A stretch of 64,000 bases of DNA from Pseudooceanicola batsensis HTCC2597 (GCF_000152725.1 NZ_CH724131.1:1705739-1769738), one strand, 5' to 3'. Shown: positions 7,430 to 16,829, numbered from the stretch's first letter. Translations and numbers: made by a program. Notes: generated by a model not told the origin, from the letters alone.

Positions 7430-8440
7430 TCACCGGTCCCCTGCCCCCGGCCCGGGCGGCGCGGCGAGAAAGGACTTGATCACGGCGAGCGTGGCCTCGG
7501 GCTGGTCCCAGACGGTGTCGTGGCCCGCGCTCTCGATCACCTCCATCCGCGCGTCGGGGAACATCGCCGCGTGGCGGGCCTGAAGCGGCGCGCCGGTCCA
7601 GTCGTTGCATCCGCCGGCCAAGATCAGGACGGGACCGGCGTAGGAAAGACCGAGTGTCATGGCGTCGAGCGCAGGGGTCGGATCGCGCCAGAAGCTGTCG
7701 CTCGCGTGGCTGCCAAAGCGCCATGCGGGGGCGTCGTAGGCCTGCCCCGGGCAATGGTAGGGGTTCGCCGGATGGTTGGCGAAGGCATGCACGACGGTCT
7801 GGACGATGCTGTCCCGCGCAGCCTCCGCATCCCCGGTGACAGCCCGGGCGCGAAACCCGGCCAGCAGACCGGCCCAGATCACGCGCGGGCTGCGGGACAG
7901 CGCGGCGCGGCGCGTCTCGAACGCGGCAAGACCTTCCGCGTCGAGAAATCCCGGCTCGATCAGAACGGCACGGGAGATCGCATCGGGCCGGTGGCCGAGG
8001 TAGGCTGTCGCCAGCATCGCGCCCCAGGAATGGCCGATCAGCACGACCGAACCCCCGCCGTGCGCCGCGATCAGCGTATCGAGATCGGCCAGGTGATCCG
8101 CCACGCGCAGCCGGTCCTCCGCCACCCGCTCCGACAGGCCCGCACCGCGCTGGTCGTAGAACAGAACGCGGCGGGTGTCGCTCAGCCCCTCCAGCGCCAG
8201 CAGCGAGCGATGATCGCCCCCCGGCCCGCCATGCAGAACGACGACGAGCGGCGCGTCCTCCGCTCCGGTGACGCGGCCATGCAGCAGGACGCCCTCCCCG
8301 TGGAGCCGGGACAGGACCGCATCGCCCGTCACCGTCACCGGCACCTGCGGCGGTACCCGCGTGGCCCAGAGAAGCCAGGCGAAAGCGAGGGCGAAGAGAC
8401 AGAGAAGAGTGGCGATCAAAGCGAACATGCGGTGCAGCAT
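7430..8440 (-). CDS. Membrane-anchored alpha/beta hydrolase (proline iminopeptidase-like)
   Basis: 336 residues from ATG 8440. Residues 2-25 form one hydrophobic segment, an uncleaved anchor or signal. The oxyanion motif HGGPG, the nucleophile elbow GHSWGAM, and a late SAGHDTVWD with the catalytic His are all present, as in the S33 peptidase-like group. A YDQRGAGLS segment matches the proline iminopeptidase pattern YDQRG.G.S. It is divergent from the AraC-type regulator beginning at 8541 with only 100 bases between, so it is a candidate target of that regulator, together with the serine hydrolase downstream. The substrate is unknown. Confidence 0.85.
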   Translation of the reverse strand: MLHRMFALIATLLCLFALAFAWLLWATRVPPQVPVTVTGDAVLSRLHGEGVLLHGRVTGAEDAPLVVVLHGGPGGDHRSLLALEGLSDTRRVLFYDQRGAGLSERVAEDRLRVADHLADLDTLIAAHGGGSVVLIGHSWGAMLATAYLGHRPDAISRAVLIEPGFLDAEGLAAFETRRAALSRSPRVIWAGLLAGFRARAVTGDAEAARDSIVQTVVHAFANHPANPYHCPGQAYDAPAWRFGSHASDSFWRDPTPALDAMTLGLSYAGPVLILAGGCNDWTGAPLQARHAAMFPDARMEVIESAGHDTVWDQPEATLAVIKSFLAAPPGPGAGDR

Positions 8441-8540
8441 AGGGGTTGTCCTGACGTAATGTCTTGCGACAATCTGCCGGCGCCGGTTCGGCGAGGGCAT
8501 GACCGGGCGCACCAAGATATTGACCCGGGGAGACTGCCGC

Positions 8541-9551
8541 ATGCCCGATCAGACCATGGCCGCCGGTTTCGCGGCCGCGTTCCTTGCCTACGCGGTGGTC
8601 GAAGGGGCGCCCCGCGACGGCCTGCTGGCGGCCTGCGCGCTGACCGAGGATGACCTGACGGATCAGGACAGGCGCATCCCGGTCGCCTCCTACGAGGCGC
8701 TCATCGCCGCCGGGATAAAGGCGACGGGCGACACCTCGTTGCTTCTTCGTCATGTGCTGGAGAGCCAACTGGAGACGATGTCGATCGTCGGCCAGATCGT
8801 TCATGCCTCCGCTTCCTTCCCGCACAGCCTGGTCCAGCTGAACCGCTATGCCCGGCTCATGGCCGATGTGCCGATCCCCGGCGGGAGGGACCGGTTCGAA
8901 CTGGTCCGCGAGGGCGAGGCGGTCTGGCTGGTCGACCACCGCCCCAGTGACGGCACCTGGATGGCGACGGAGGCGAGTTTCGCGCGATTCATTTCCGAAT
9001 TTCGCCGTTCCGCCCCCGAACACCCGTTCGAGCAGGCGTTGGAGGTGACCTACGCGCCGCCGCCGCATGCCAATCGCTACCCGGAACTCTTCGGCGTACC
9101 GGTCAGTTTCCGGACCACGCGCAACGCGCTCCGGATCAATCCCGTCTGGCTCGACGAGACGTTTGACGGCGGCAAGGACTACGTCTTCGGCGTCTTCACG
9201 CGCCACGCCGACAGCCTGATGGAGGACCTCGCGACCAACGACACCGTGCGTTCGGCCGTGGAGGCGCATATACTTGCCGACCTGCACGAAGGCACGCTGT
9301 CGATGGACCGTATCGCCCGCGATCTCGGCATGAGCAGACAGACGCTCTACCGGCGCCTGAAGGACGAAGGCGTTTCGTTCGCGCAGGTCCATGACGACCT
9401 TCGGCGGCGAATGGCGATGGACTACCTGAACGCACGCAAGGTCTCGGTCGGAGAGACGGCCTACCTTCTGGGCTTCTCCGAGGCCTCGGCTTTCGTGAGG
9501 GCGTTCAGGCGCTGGACGGGCGTCAGCCCGACCGCCTGGCTCGGCAATTGA
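8541..9551 (+). CDS. AraC-family transcriptional regulator (OruR/ArgR-like architecture)
   Basis: 336 residues from ATG 8541, which has GGGGA about ten bases upstream; an in-frame ATG at 8499 lies inside the divergent promoter region and lacks a site. Residues about 15-210 match the arabinose-binding-like N-terminal domain of the OruR group. Residues about 235-335 are a double helix-turn-helix AraC domain (MDRIARDLGMSRQTLYRRLKDEG, shown in part, then AYLLGFSEASAFVRAFRRWTG). The second HTH has the canonical GFS..S.F.RAF.RW.G motif. It probably senses a small ligand and controls the divergent hydrolase pair. The ligand is not predictable. Confidence 0.88.
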   Translation: MPDQTMAAGFAAAFLAYAVVEGAPRDGLLAACALTEDDLTDQDRRIPVASYEALIAAGIKATGDTSLLLRHVLESQLETMSIVGQIVHASASFPHSLVQLNRYARLMADVPIPGGRDRFELVREGEAVWLVDHRPSDGTWMATEASFARFISEFRRSAPEHPFEQALEVTYAPPPHANRYPELFGVPVSFRTTRNALRINPVWLDETFDGGKDYVFGVFTRHADSLMEDLATNDTVRSAVEAHILADLHEGTLSMDRIARDLGMSRQTLYRRLKDEGVSFAQVHDDLRRRMAMDYLNARKVSVGETAYLLGFSEASAFVRAFRRWTGVSPTAWLGN

Positions 9552-9650
9552 TACCCGGGGTCAATACGCTGGCCCCTGCGGTCATGCCGCCACCCGGCGC
9601 GGAGGTATAGGTCCTCTCTCGACAAGTCCGACGGTCGAAGGAGCCACGGA

Positions 9651-10016
9651 ATGAAATCGAAGCTGATCGCCCACCTCGGCCTGATCGCCCTGCTGGGGGC
9701 CTGCGCCGACATGGGCACGGATGTGAACCCGATCCTGGACGGCCCCCCTAACGCGCAGTTCCAGAGTGACCTCACCGCTTGCCGCAGCCTCGCGCGCAGA
9801 CAGTCGCAGCTCGACCGCGAGACGATGGCCGCAACCGCCATCGGTGCCGGGATCGGCGGTGTGCTGGGCGGGGTCGCCGACGAAGGCGACGCGCTCGGCG
9901 GGGCCGTCGTCGGCGCGCTGGCCGGCGCCGCAGCGGGCGTGTCTGAGGCGAGTGACACGCGGGAAACCGTCGTCCTGAACTGCCTGCGCGGCCGCGGCCA
10001 TGCGGTCGTCAACTGA
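9651..10016 (+). CDS. Glycine-zipper lipoprotein
   Basis: 121 residues. A short signal ends in the lipobox LLGAC with the lipidated cysteine near residue 18. Residues about 60-100 form a glycine-zipper stretch (TAIGAGIGGVLGGVADEGD, AVVGALAGAAAGV) of the kind found in small outer-membrane-associated lipoproteins. Two further cysteines flank it (TACRSLA and VLNCLRG) and might form a disulfide in the periplasm. It is preceded by AAGGAG about ten bases upstream. Function unknown. Confidence 0.75.
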   Translation: MKSKLIAHLGLIALLGACADMGTDVNPILDGPPNAQFQSDLTACRSLARRQSQLDRETMAATAIGAGIGGVLGGVADEGDALGGAVVGALAGAAAGVSEASDTRETVVLNCLRGRGHAVVN

Positions 10017-10212
10017 GGGAGAGCGTGATGCACGTCGATCACAGCCGCATGACCAGCCTGCACCACGTGCTGACCGGGGAATCGCACCAGCCTTCCCGGC
10101 GGTGTGGCGGTCCGCCCCGGCGTCTCCGCGGCGACCTCGATCCGGCGGAGAGGGCGCACGGTCACCGACGGTCCCTTCCGAAGCGCCTGCTGCGATGCAA
10201 AGTGTCCGGCCC

Positions 10213-10581
10213 ATGACCCAGACCCTCGCCTTCGCCTATGCCGGGCTGGCCGCGTTGCCCGTGCTGATGCACCTGGCCAACGCCGCCGGCGCGCCGCTCG
10301 GCCGGCTGACGGTCGGCGGCCGCTTTCCCGGCCGACTGCCGCCGGCCTGGCGGGGGCTGGCGCTGGTTCAGGCCGCGCTGCTGTGCGTCATGGCCGGGGC
10401 CGTGCTTGCCCGGGCCGGCCTCGGCGCCCTGCCACTTGCGCCCCTGTTCTGGCCCGCCCTGGCGCTGACGATACTGTCACTCGCCGCTAACGCCGCGAGC
10501 CCCTCGCGCCCGGAACGCCTGCTCTGGACGCCAGTCCTTTTCCTCATGGCCGCCGCCGCGCTTGGCGTCGGTCTTTCCTGA
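10213..10581 (+). CDS. Small integral membrane protein
   Basis: 122 residues from ATG 10213 (ATG 10195 is an in-frame alternative; neither has a clear ribosome-binding site). Four hydrophobic segments of about 18-20 residues are seen, near residues 4-22, 47-68, 72-92 and 100-121. It lies 15 bases before an NAD(P)-binding oxidoreductase gene and may form an operon with it and the following membrane protein. No family was recognised. Confidence 0.55.
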   Translation: MTQTLAFAYAGLAALPVLMHLANAAGAPLGRLTVGGRFPGRLPPAWRGLALVQAALLCVMAGAVLARAGLGALPLAPLFWPALALTILSLAANAASPSRPERLLWTPVLFLMAAAALGVGLS

Positions 10582-10596
10582 ACACGGAGACGATCC

Positions 10597-11463
10597 ATGA
10601 ACGTTCTCGTTGCCGGCGCGACCGGCTACCTCGGGCGCTTTCTTTGCGCCGAATACGCGCGGCGGGGGCATCACGTCACCGCCCTGGTCCGCGACGCCCG
10701 GCGGGCCGAGGGTCTGGCCGACGTGCTGGTCGAGGCCGAAGTCACCCGGCCCGAAACGCTTCGCGGGATCATGGACGGCATGGACCTCGTCGTCTCATCG
10801 CTCGGAATCACGCGACAGGCCGACGGGCTCGGCTACCTGGAGGTCGACTTCCAGGCCAACCTGAACCTCCTGCGCGAGGCCGAAACGGCGGGTGTCCGGC
10901 GCTTCGCCTATGTGCATGTCCTGAATGCCGACGCCATGGCGGGCGTGCCGCTCGTCGATGCCAAGTCCGCCTTCGTGGACAAGCTCCATGCCTCCGACAT
11001 GCCCGCGACGGTGATCGCGCCCACGGGCTATTTCTCCGACATGGGCGACATGCTCGCAATGGCGCGCAAGGGCCGCGTCTGGCTGTTCGGTGACGGGACG
11101 CAGCGCCTGAACCCGATCCATGGCGCCGACCTTGCAGAGGCCATCGCCGACGCGACCGACGCGGGTCAAAGCTGGGCCGAGATCGGCGGACCCGATGTGA
11201 TGACGCAGGACGAGATCGCCCGCGCCGCCTTTGCCGCCCTCGGAACCGCGCCGCGCGTGACGCACCTGCCGGACGCTCTGCGCCGTGCCGTCCTCGCCGT
11301 TCTGCCGATCCTGCCCCGGCGGATCAGCGGCCCGGCGCGCTTCTTCCTGACCGCGCTCGGGCTGAACATGGTCGCGCCGCGGTTCGGCACGCGGCGCCTC
11401 ACCGATCACTTCGCGGCTCTTGCCGGTGAAGCGGCACGCCCACCCGAGGGATCACGAACATGA
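10597..11463 (+). CDS. NmrA-like/atypical SDR NAD(P)-binding oxidoreductase
   Basis: 288 residues. The N-terminus MNVLVAGATGYLGRFLCAEYA contains the GxxGxxG dinucleotide loop of atypical SDRs, and RDARR after strand 2 favours NADP. The classical YxxxK pair is absent; the equivalent region reads DAKSAFVDKL, so the protein may bind cofactor without typical dehydrogenase chemistry. The C-terminal part has a hydrophobic stretch. GGAGAC lies just before the ATG. The next gene overlaps it by 4 bases (ATGA), so they are likely co-translated. The nearest families are NmrA-like sensors and complex I assembly or chlorophyll-type reductases; no specific role can be set. Confidence 0.75.
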   Translation: MNVLVAGATGYLGRFLCAEYARRGHHVTALVRDARRAEGLADVLVEAEVTRPETLRGIMDGMDLVVSSLGITRQADGLGYLEVDFQANLNLLREAETAGVRRFAYVHVLNADAMAGVPLVDAKSAFVDKLHASDMPATVIAPTGYFSDMGDMLAMARKGRVWLFGDGTQRLNPIHGADLAEAIADATDAGQSWAEIGGPDVMTQDEIARAAFAALGTAPRVTHLPDALRRAVLAVLPILPRRISGPARFFLTALGLNMVAPRFGTRRLTDHFAALAGEAARPPEGSRT

Positions 11464-12137
11464 CTCTCCGCCAAGCCGGAGGTCTCGCCGCCCTGACCTG
11501 CGCAGCGACCTACATCGTAGGCTTTTCCTTTCTCGTCACCGTGCTCGCCCCACTGGGATACGGGACGGGCGAAAGCGACCCCGCGGCCGTCGCGGCCTTC
11601 ATCGCCGCGCGGCCGGGCGTGCTGATCGGCTGGAACATCCTCATCTACGTCGTCAACGCGCTGGCGCTGGTCGTTCTGGTCGTGACGCTCCGCCGGCTGA
11701 TCGCCCCGTCGCGTCCCGACGCTGCCGCTCTCACCGGGGCGATCGGCCTGATCTGGGCCGCCCTCGTACTCGGCGCCGGCATGATCGCCAACGTTGCCGT
11801 CGAAAGGACCCACGCGCTTGCCGCCGACCCGGCGGCTGCGGCGACCCTCTGGCAGACGCTCCACGCGGTCGAACTGGGGCTTGGCGGCGGCAATGAAATC
11901 GCTGGCGGCGCATGGATCCTGGGCGTCAGCCTCGCTGCACGCGCAAGTGGCCTCTTCGGCCGCGTCTCGACCGCGATCGGTGCGCTCAGCGGCCTCGCCG
12001 GGCTCGCGACCGTCCTGCCGCCGGTCGGAGAACTCGCTGGCGTCGTGTTCGGGCTTGGCGCAATCGCCTGGTTCGTGGCCGCGGGTCTGGTGCTCCTGCG
12101 GGGTCGAAGACCTTTCGCCAAGGAGATGACCGCATGA
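11460..12137 (+). CDS. DUF4386-like polytopic membrane protein
   Basis: 225 residues with about six hydrophobic segments. The pattern of an N-terminal QAGGLAALTCAATYIVGFSF helix, a periplasmic stretch, then FIAARPGVLIGWNILIYVVN resembles the DUF4386 membrane family. It overlaps the preceding oxidoreductase gene and the following tiny frame by 4 bases each. The function of the family is not known. Confidence 0.6.
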   Translation: MTLRQAGGLAALTCAATYIVGFSFLVTVLAPLGYGTGESDPAAVAAFIAARPGVLIGWNILIYVVNALALVVLVVTLRRLIAPSRPDAAALTGAIGLIWAALVLGAGMIANVAVERTHALAADPAAAATLWQTLHAVELGLGGGNEIAGGAWILGVSLAARASGLFGRVSTAIGALSGLAGLATVLPPVGELAGVVFGLGAIAWFVAAGLVLLRGRRPFAKEMTA

Positions 12138-12292
12138 CCCCCCTTGGCGAACCGATCGGCGCCAGCCTCACGCCGATCGCCCCGACCGCGCCCGGCGCCT
12201 CCACAGGCGACCGCTCCGTTGCGGCCGTTGCGCCTGAGGAGCGCGTGCGGCCCGACCGACAAGAGTTCGCCAACCCGGCCTCGCCGCGCTGA
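12134..12292 (+). CDS. Possible small protein of 52 residues
   Basis: The ATG overlaps the stop of the preceding membrane protein (ATGA), the arrangement used by the two genes before it, and the upstream AGGAG at 12121 would serve as a ribosome-binding site. The product is proline/alanine-rich, without a hydrophobic segment or recognised motif. It may be a real coupled gene or chance reading in GC-rich DNA. Confidence 0.3.
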   Translation: MTPLGEPIGASLTPIAPTAPGASTGDRSVAAVAPEERVRPDRQEFANPASPR

Positions 12293-12348
12293 CCCGACCT
12301 TTGCTGCGGCCACCGCCCGGTGCGGCCGCGGCAACGGCAATCCGGCGC

Positions 12349-13773
12349 CTATGCGGGCCTGCGGCGGAAGGGTCGCGCCTGCTCCACCTGATGGGCCGCG
12401 CGCAGCACGAGCGCATCCGCGGCCAGCGGCCCGACGATCTGCGCCGCCACCGGTAGCCCCTCGGCCGTCTGGTGGATCGGAAGCACGATCGCCGGCATCC
12501 CGCTGGCATTGAAGGGGGCCGAGAATGGGCTGAGATCGAACAGCTTTTCCAGGAAGGCGTCGAGATCGGTCGAGGTCATCGGCAGCGACCTGTGCGGCGG
12601 CGGCGGCGTGGCCGTCGCCGGTGTGATCATCAAATCGTAGCGGTCGAAATAGCTTGCCAGCCTGCGCACTTCGCGGTTCATCACCATCAGCCGCTGGAAA
12701 TGATCCGACAGGGACACGCTGCGCGAATAACGCAGCGCCGTCCGCGTCGTCGGCTCCAGCCCGGCCAGGTCGGCCTCCTCCAGCGCGCCGGCGCCGGGGA
12801 ACAGCCCCGCCAGCGACGCCAGCAGCACGCGGATCATGGCGTCGGTCAGGCCGTTCACGTCGAATTCCGGCATCGCCTCCTCGACCTCGTGTCCGAGATC
12901 GGACAGCAGCCGCCCCGTCATCGCCGCGGCCTCGGCGCAGTCCGGATCGACCGGCTGACCGTCGAACCGGGTCGTCACCAGCCCGATGCGCAGCCGCTCC
13001 GGCGCGCGGGCGATCAGGCTCTCGAACGGCTCGTCCGGCTTGGGCGTGAAATAGGGCGCACCGGTGTCCGGCCCGGCCGTCACATCGAGCAGGGCGGCGC
13101 TGTCGCGCACGCTGACGGTGACCGCGTGTTCATGGCTGATGCCGTGATTGGGATCGCCGCGATGCGGGCCGAAGGGGTTCAGCGCGCGGCTGGGCTTAAG
13201 GCCCACCAGCCCGTTGTAGGCGGCGGGGATGCGGATCGACCCGGCGCTGTCGGTGGCGTGCGCCGCGGGCATCATGCCGCTGGCGACCGCCGCACCCGCG
13301 CCGCCGCTCGATCCCCCTGCCCCGCGCTCGGGGTCCCACGGGTTGCGCGTCGTGCCCCAGGCGGCGCTGTCGGTCTCGAGCGTCAGGCCGAACTCCGGCG
13401 AGGCGCTGCGCCCGAGAAAACCGAACCCCGCCGCCCGCAGCCGACCCACCAGCGTGGAATCGAAATCGAAGACCGTTCCCTTGAATCGTCCCGACCCGTT
13501 GGACAGCGGCATCCCCTTTACCGGCGCATGCAGGTCCTTGATCAGGTACGGAACCCCGAGAAAGCGCGGCCGCTCGCCCTGCGCCACCCGCGCCTCGAGC
13601 GCGTCCAGCGCCTCTTCGAACTGCGTCACCACCACCGCGTTCACCCGGGGGTTCTGCGCCTCGATCTCGCGAATCGCGGTCTGCAACAGCTCGCGCGGGG
13701 CGACCTTGCCACTTTCGACCATCGCCGCCAGGGCCACCATGTCCCTGTCGATCCATTCCTCACGTGTCAGCAT
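12349..13773 (-). CDS. Amidase (amidase-signature family)
   Basis: 474 residues, typical for the amidase-signature fold. The Ser-cisSer-Lys triad is visible: Lys in VPYLIKDLHAPVKG (about residue 79), the cis-Ser in the glycine/serine-rich ERGAGGSSGGAGAAVASG, and the nucleophile in ATDSAGSIRIPAAYNGLVG (about 175). The family hydrolyses a wide range of amides in the cytosol. Its start lies one base after the stop of the XRE-cupin regulator gene, so the two form an operon. The divergent TRAP transporter suggests the substrate is an imported small amide, lactam or acylated amine. The precise substrate is unknown. Confidence 0.88.
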   Translation of the reverse strand: MLTREEWIDRDMVALAAMVESGKVAPRELLQTAIREIEAQNPRVNAVVVTQFEEALDALEARVAQGERPRFLGVPYLIKDLHAPVKGMPLSNGSGRFKGTVFDFDSTLVGRLRAAGFGFLGRSASPEFGLTLETDSAAWGTTRNPWDPERGAGGSSGGAGAAVASGMMPAAHATDSAGSIRIPAAYNGLVGLKPSRALNPFGPHRGDPNHGISHEHAVTVSVRDSAALLDVTAGPDTGAPYFTPKPDEPFESLIARAPERLRIGLVTTRFDGQPVDPDCAEAAAMTGRLLSDLGHEVEEAMPEFDVNGLTDAMIRVLLASLAGLFPGAGALEEADLAGLEPTTRTALRYSRSVSLSDHFQRLMVMNREVRRLASYFDRYDLMITPATATPPPPHRSLPMTSTDLDAFLEKLFDLSPFSAPFNASGMPAIVLPIHQTAEGLPVAAQIVGPLAADALVLRAAHQVEQARPFRRRPA

Positions 13774-13774
13774 G

Positions 13775-14410
13775 TCAGCCCTCCAATGCGGTGAAACCGG
13801 CCCCGCCGGCCACGATGTTCAGCAGCGTCGCGTCCTCGTCGCCGACCGAGATCAGCGCGTGGCCCATTCCCGCGTCGTAATAGACGCTGTCCCCCGCCCC
13901 GAGCCGGATCGGCGCATAGAGGTCCGAGTGCAGCTCGACCTCTCCGGACAGCACGTAGATCAGCTCTTCCCCCGGATGCGAGACGAGCTGGTCGAACTCG
14001 GCCACGTCGCGGGCCTTGACCACGACATAGGTGGCATCGATCAGCTTCTGCTTGAGGCCCATGGCGAGCGGTTCGTAGATGTAGGTCGCGGCGTCATGCG
14101 CCCCCCGGGACGCCGCCCGGGTGACATCGAGCCGTCCGATCGACGGTGCCGGAGAGGTCGCGGTCGCCCCCCCCTCGCCCTCGAGCAGGGTCGACAGGTC
14201 CACGTCCAACCCCCGCGCGAGCTTGAGCAACCCGTCAAATGTCGGCGACAGGTTCGAATTCTCGATCTTGGAAATCGTCGAGCCCGCCATCCCCGCCCGG
14301 TCGGCCACCTGCTGAAGCGTCAACCCCTTGCCGCGCCGCAGGGTGCGCACCTTCTGCCCGAAAGCGGTCAGGGCCTTGGCGGTCGTCTTGTCCCCGGTCG
14401 ATTGAGGCAT
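13775..14410 (-). CDS. XRE-family regulator with C-terminal cupin sensor domain
   Basis: 211 residues. An N-terminal HTH (about 17-72) has QQVADRAGMAGSTISKIENSNLSP, shown in part. A cupin barrel (about 115-200) has the PGEELIYVLSGEVELH strand pair and GDSVYYDAGMGHAL. This architecture (PuuR-like) usually represses catabolic and uptake genes for the ligand bound by the cupin. Transcribed with the amidase and divergent from the dctM gene 76 bases away, it very likely controls both directions. Two direct copies of ACATATT in that gap may be its site. Confidence 0.88.
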   Translation of the reverse strand: MPQSTGDKTTAKALTAFGQKVRTLRRGKGLTLQQVADRAGMAGSTISKIENSNLSPTFDGLLKLARGLDVDLSTLLEGEGGATATSPAPSIGRLDVTRAASRGAHDAATYIYEPLAMGLKQKLIDATYVVVKARDVAEFDQLVSHPGEELIYVLSGEVELHSDLYAPIRLGAGDSVYYDAGMGHALISVGDEDATLLNIVAGGAGFTALEG

Positions 14411-14428
14411 GGAAATTTCCCATCCGCA

Positions 14429-14447
14429 ACATATTCCTTGACATATT
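14429..14447. promoter_or_regulatory. Direct repeat in the XRE-cupin/TRAP divergent promoter region
   Basis: ACATATT occurs at 14429-14435 and again at 14441-14447, a 12-base period close to one helical turn. TTGACA at 14438-14443 overlaps the second copy and could be a -35 element for the transporter operon, though no clear -10 is seen. Binding by the adjacent XRE regulator is inferred from position only. Confidence 0.35.
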
Positions 14448-14486
14448 GCCTATACGAAAGTGACCATCCCGGCAAGGAGCACGATC

Positions 14487-15806
14487 ATGGCAACCGGCCT
14501 CATATTCGGATTCATCGCCCTCGCCATCGCCGGCGGGGTCGCGATCAGCTATGTCGCCGGGTCGGCGGCGGTGCTGGCCTTCGTGGCCACCGGCTTCGGC
14601 AACTACCTCGCGATCCTGCCGCAGCGCATCTTCAGCCAGATCGACGTCTTCACCTTCCTGTCGATGCCCCTCTTCATCCTCGCGGGAGAGCTGATGACCC
14701 GGGGCGGCGTGACCCGGGCGCTGATCGACCTCGCCATGCTGATGGTCGGTCGGCTCAAGGGCGGGCTGGGCTATGTGAACATATCTGCCAGCGTCTTCCT
14801 GGCCGGGGTCTCGGGCTCGGCCGTGGCGGATGCGGCCGCCACCACCCGGACGCTTGTGCCCGCCATGGTCGATCGCGGCTATCGCCCGGATTTCGCGGCC
14901 GCCCTGACGGCGGCCAGCTGCGTCATCGGCCCGATCATCCCGCCCTCCATCGTCATGATCTTCTACGGCGCGCTGATGAACGTCTCGGTGGCCGCGATGT
15001 TCGCGGGCGGCATCGTCCCGGGCCTGCTCATGGCGGTCTTCCTTTTCGCCTACAACTTCTGGGCCGCGAAACGCGAGGGGCACCCGGGCGGCGCGGGGGT
15101 CGAATTGCCGCCGGTCTGGCCGACGCTCACCCGCGCCGTTCCGGCCCTGCTGATCCCGATCGTCATCGTGGGCGGCATCGTCTTCGGCGTCGTCACCCCG
15201 ACCGAGGCCGCCGCGCTGGCCGTCGCGATCACCGTCATCCTGGTGCTGGTCTACCGCCTGCTCGACCGGAGCCGCCCCGCCGAGGCGCTGCGCCACACGA
15301 TCTCGGAAGGGTCCCGCGCGGTCGAGAGCGCGGTGATGCTGACCGGGTCGATCTTCATGATCCTCTTCGCCGCCGCGATCTTCGGTTACCTCGTGGGAAT
15401 CATGCAGGTCCCGCAGATGATCGCCGAGACGGTGACCGCGCTGGACCTGAGCGCCACGAGCTATTTCCTCATCGCCAGCCTTATCATGTTCGCCGCCGGC
15501 ATGGTGATGGACGTGACCATGGCGCTGGTCCTGATGGTGCCGGTCCTGATCCCCGCTGCGGTCACGGCGGGGGCCGATCCGGTGCATGTCGGCGTGGTGA
15601 GCTGCCTGAACCTGACGCTCGGCCTGATCTCGCCGCCCTTCGGCGGGATCCTCATGGTGGTCTCGGCGGCCAGCCGGGTGTCCTACCTGCGCCTTTCGCT
15701 GACGATCCTGCCGTTCCTGGGGGTGCAGGTCGCGCTCCTGCTGCTGCTCATCCTCGTGCCCGACCTGACGCTGGCCGTGCCGCGCCTGGTCGGACTGATC
15801 GACTAG
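14487..15806 (+). CDS. dctM: TRAP transporter large permease subunit (DctM type)
   Basis: 439 residues with about twelve membrane segments. AAGGAG stands before ATG 14487; the longer frame from 14460 has no site. Typical DctM features are the early FLSMPLFILAGELM and the VSGSAVADAAA and IIPPSIVMIFYG motifs of the ion-coupled substrate path. It acts in the inner membrane with DctQ and the periplasmic DctP. The gene order M-P-Q is followed by an ornithine cyclodeaminase-like gene. The substrate is unknown, but the linked amidase and cyclodeaminase point to an amide, imino acid or amino acid derivative. Confidence 0.93.
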   Translation: MATGLIFGFIALAIAGGVAISYVAGSAAVLAFVATGFGNYLAILPQRIFSQIDVFTFLSMPLFILAGELMTRGGVTRALIDLAMLMVGRLKGGLGYVNISASVFLAGVSGSAVADAAATTRTLVPAMVDRGYRPDFAAALTAASCVIGPIIPPSIVMIFYGALMNVSVAAMFAGGIVPGLLMAVFLFAYNFWAAKREGHPGGAGVELPPVWPTLTRAVPALLIPIVIVGGIVFGVVTPTEAAALAVAITVILVLVYRLLDRSRPAEALRHTISEGSRAVESAVMLTGSIFMILFAAAIFGYLVGIMQVPQMIAETVTALDLSATSYFLIASLIMFAAGMVMDVTMALVLMVPVLIPAAVTAGADPVHVGVVSCLNLTLGLISPPFGGILMVVSAASRVSYLRLSLTILPFLGVQVALLLLLILVPDLTLAVPRLVGLID

Positions 15807-15836
15807 ACCCACAAATCGAAAAACAGGGAGACCACA

Positions 15837-16829
15837 ATGCTCAGAACACTACGCCACACCTTGCCGGGCCTCGCGCTCGGCCTCGCGATCGCCGCCCCCG
15901 CCGCCGCGCAGGAGGTCCGCATCGCGGTCCAGTGCCCCCCCGTCGCCGCCTGCTCCGACTGGGTCTATGCCGAGGACTTCGCCGCCGCCCTGCGCGAGGG
16001 CGGGATGGAGGCCACCGTCTTTGCCGGCGCCAGCCTCGGCAAGGATCCGGAAATCGTCGACCAGCTGTCGCAGGGGCTGCTGCAGTTCGGGGTGACCAAC
16101 TTCGTGATGATCGCGCAGGTCGATCCGCGCATCCTGGGCTTTCTCGCGCCCTACGTCTTCGAGGACAGCGCCCAGTTCTTCCGCGCCACGCAGGAAACCG
16201 ACAGCCCCCTGCTCGACGGCATCCGCGAGAACATGGAATCTCAGGGCATCAAGGTTGCGGGCCTGCCGGGTCTCGGCGGGCAGATGGGCCTTTTCAACGA
16301 CACCAAGGCGGTCGCCACGGTCGATGACCTGACCGATCTGCGCCTGCGCGCCATCGACGCCAATCAGGTCAAGCTCTTCGAGGCCTGGGGCACCCAGGGC
16401 GTCGTGGTCGACATGCCGGAGTTCGCGGGCGCCGTGCAGCAGGGCATCGTGGACGGCTATTTCAACCCGCCCGCCGTGCCGCTGATCTTCAAGCACACCG
16501 AATTTCTGACCCATTTCACCGACCTCAAGGCCGGCACGCCCTTCCGTGCCGCGCTGATGTCGGCCGACTGGTACGACGCGCTCGGCGATGACGAGAAGGC
16601 GGTGGTCGACGCGGCGGTCGAAACCGCCAACGCCAGGAACCGCGAGTGGACCTACGCCGCCGAAAAGACCGAGATCGAGCAGCTCGAGGCCGCCGGCGTC
16701 ACCATCACGACACCGACCGAGGAAGCGCTCGCCGAGTTCAAGCGCCGCTCCCAAGAGGTCTGGGACACGCTGATGCCCGCCGGCTCCGTGGCCGACATGC
16801 AGGCCCTCGCCGACGCCTCCGCGGAATAG
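15837..16829 (+). CDS. dctP: TRAP transporter substrate-binding protein (DctP type)
   Basis: 330 residues. A signal peptide (about 1-24, ending PAAAQ) directs it to the periplasm. The family's mid-domain pattern is seen: LPGLGGQMGLFNDTKAV, then LTDLRLRAIDANQVKLFEAWGTQ, which includes the conserved Arg that contacts a carboxylate in known DctP proteins. It sits between dctM (30 bases upstream) and dctQ (2 bases downstream). It binds a carboxylate-containing solute and hands it to DctQM. Confidence 0.93.
   Translation: MLRTLRHTLPGLALGLAIAAPAAAQEVRIAVQCPPVAACSDWVYAEDFAAALREGGMEATVFAGASLGKDPEIVDQLSQGLLQFGVTNFVMIAQVDPRILGFLAPYVFEDSAQFFRATQETDSPLLDGIRENMESQGIKVAGLPGLGGQMGLFNDTKAVATVDDLTDLRLRAIDANQVKLFEAWGTQGVVVDMPEFAGAVQQGIVDGYFNPPAVPLIFKHTEFLTHFTDLKAGTPFRAALMSADWYDALGDDEKAVVDAAVETANARNREWTYAAEKTEIEQLEAAGVTITTPTEEALAEFKRRSQEVWDTLMPAGSVADMQALADASAE

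Noticed and set aside
6309-9392. A 1027-codon open frame on the minus strand
   Set aside because: Only its last 354 codons encode a recognisable serine hydrolase; the rest runs antisense to the AraC gene and out of frame with the alpha/beta hydrolase.
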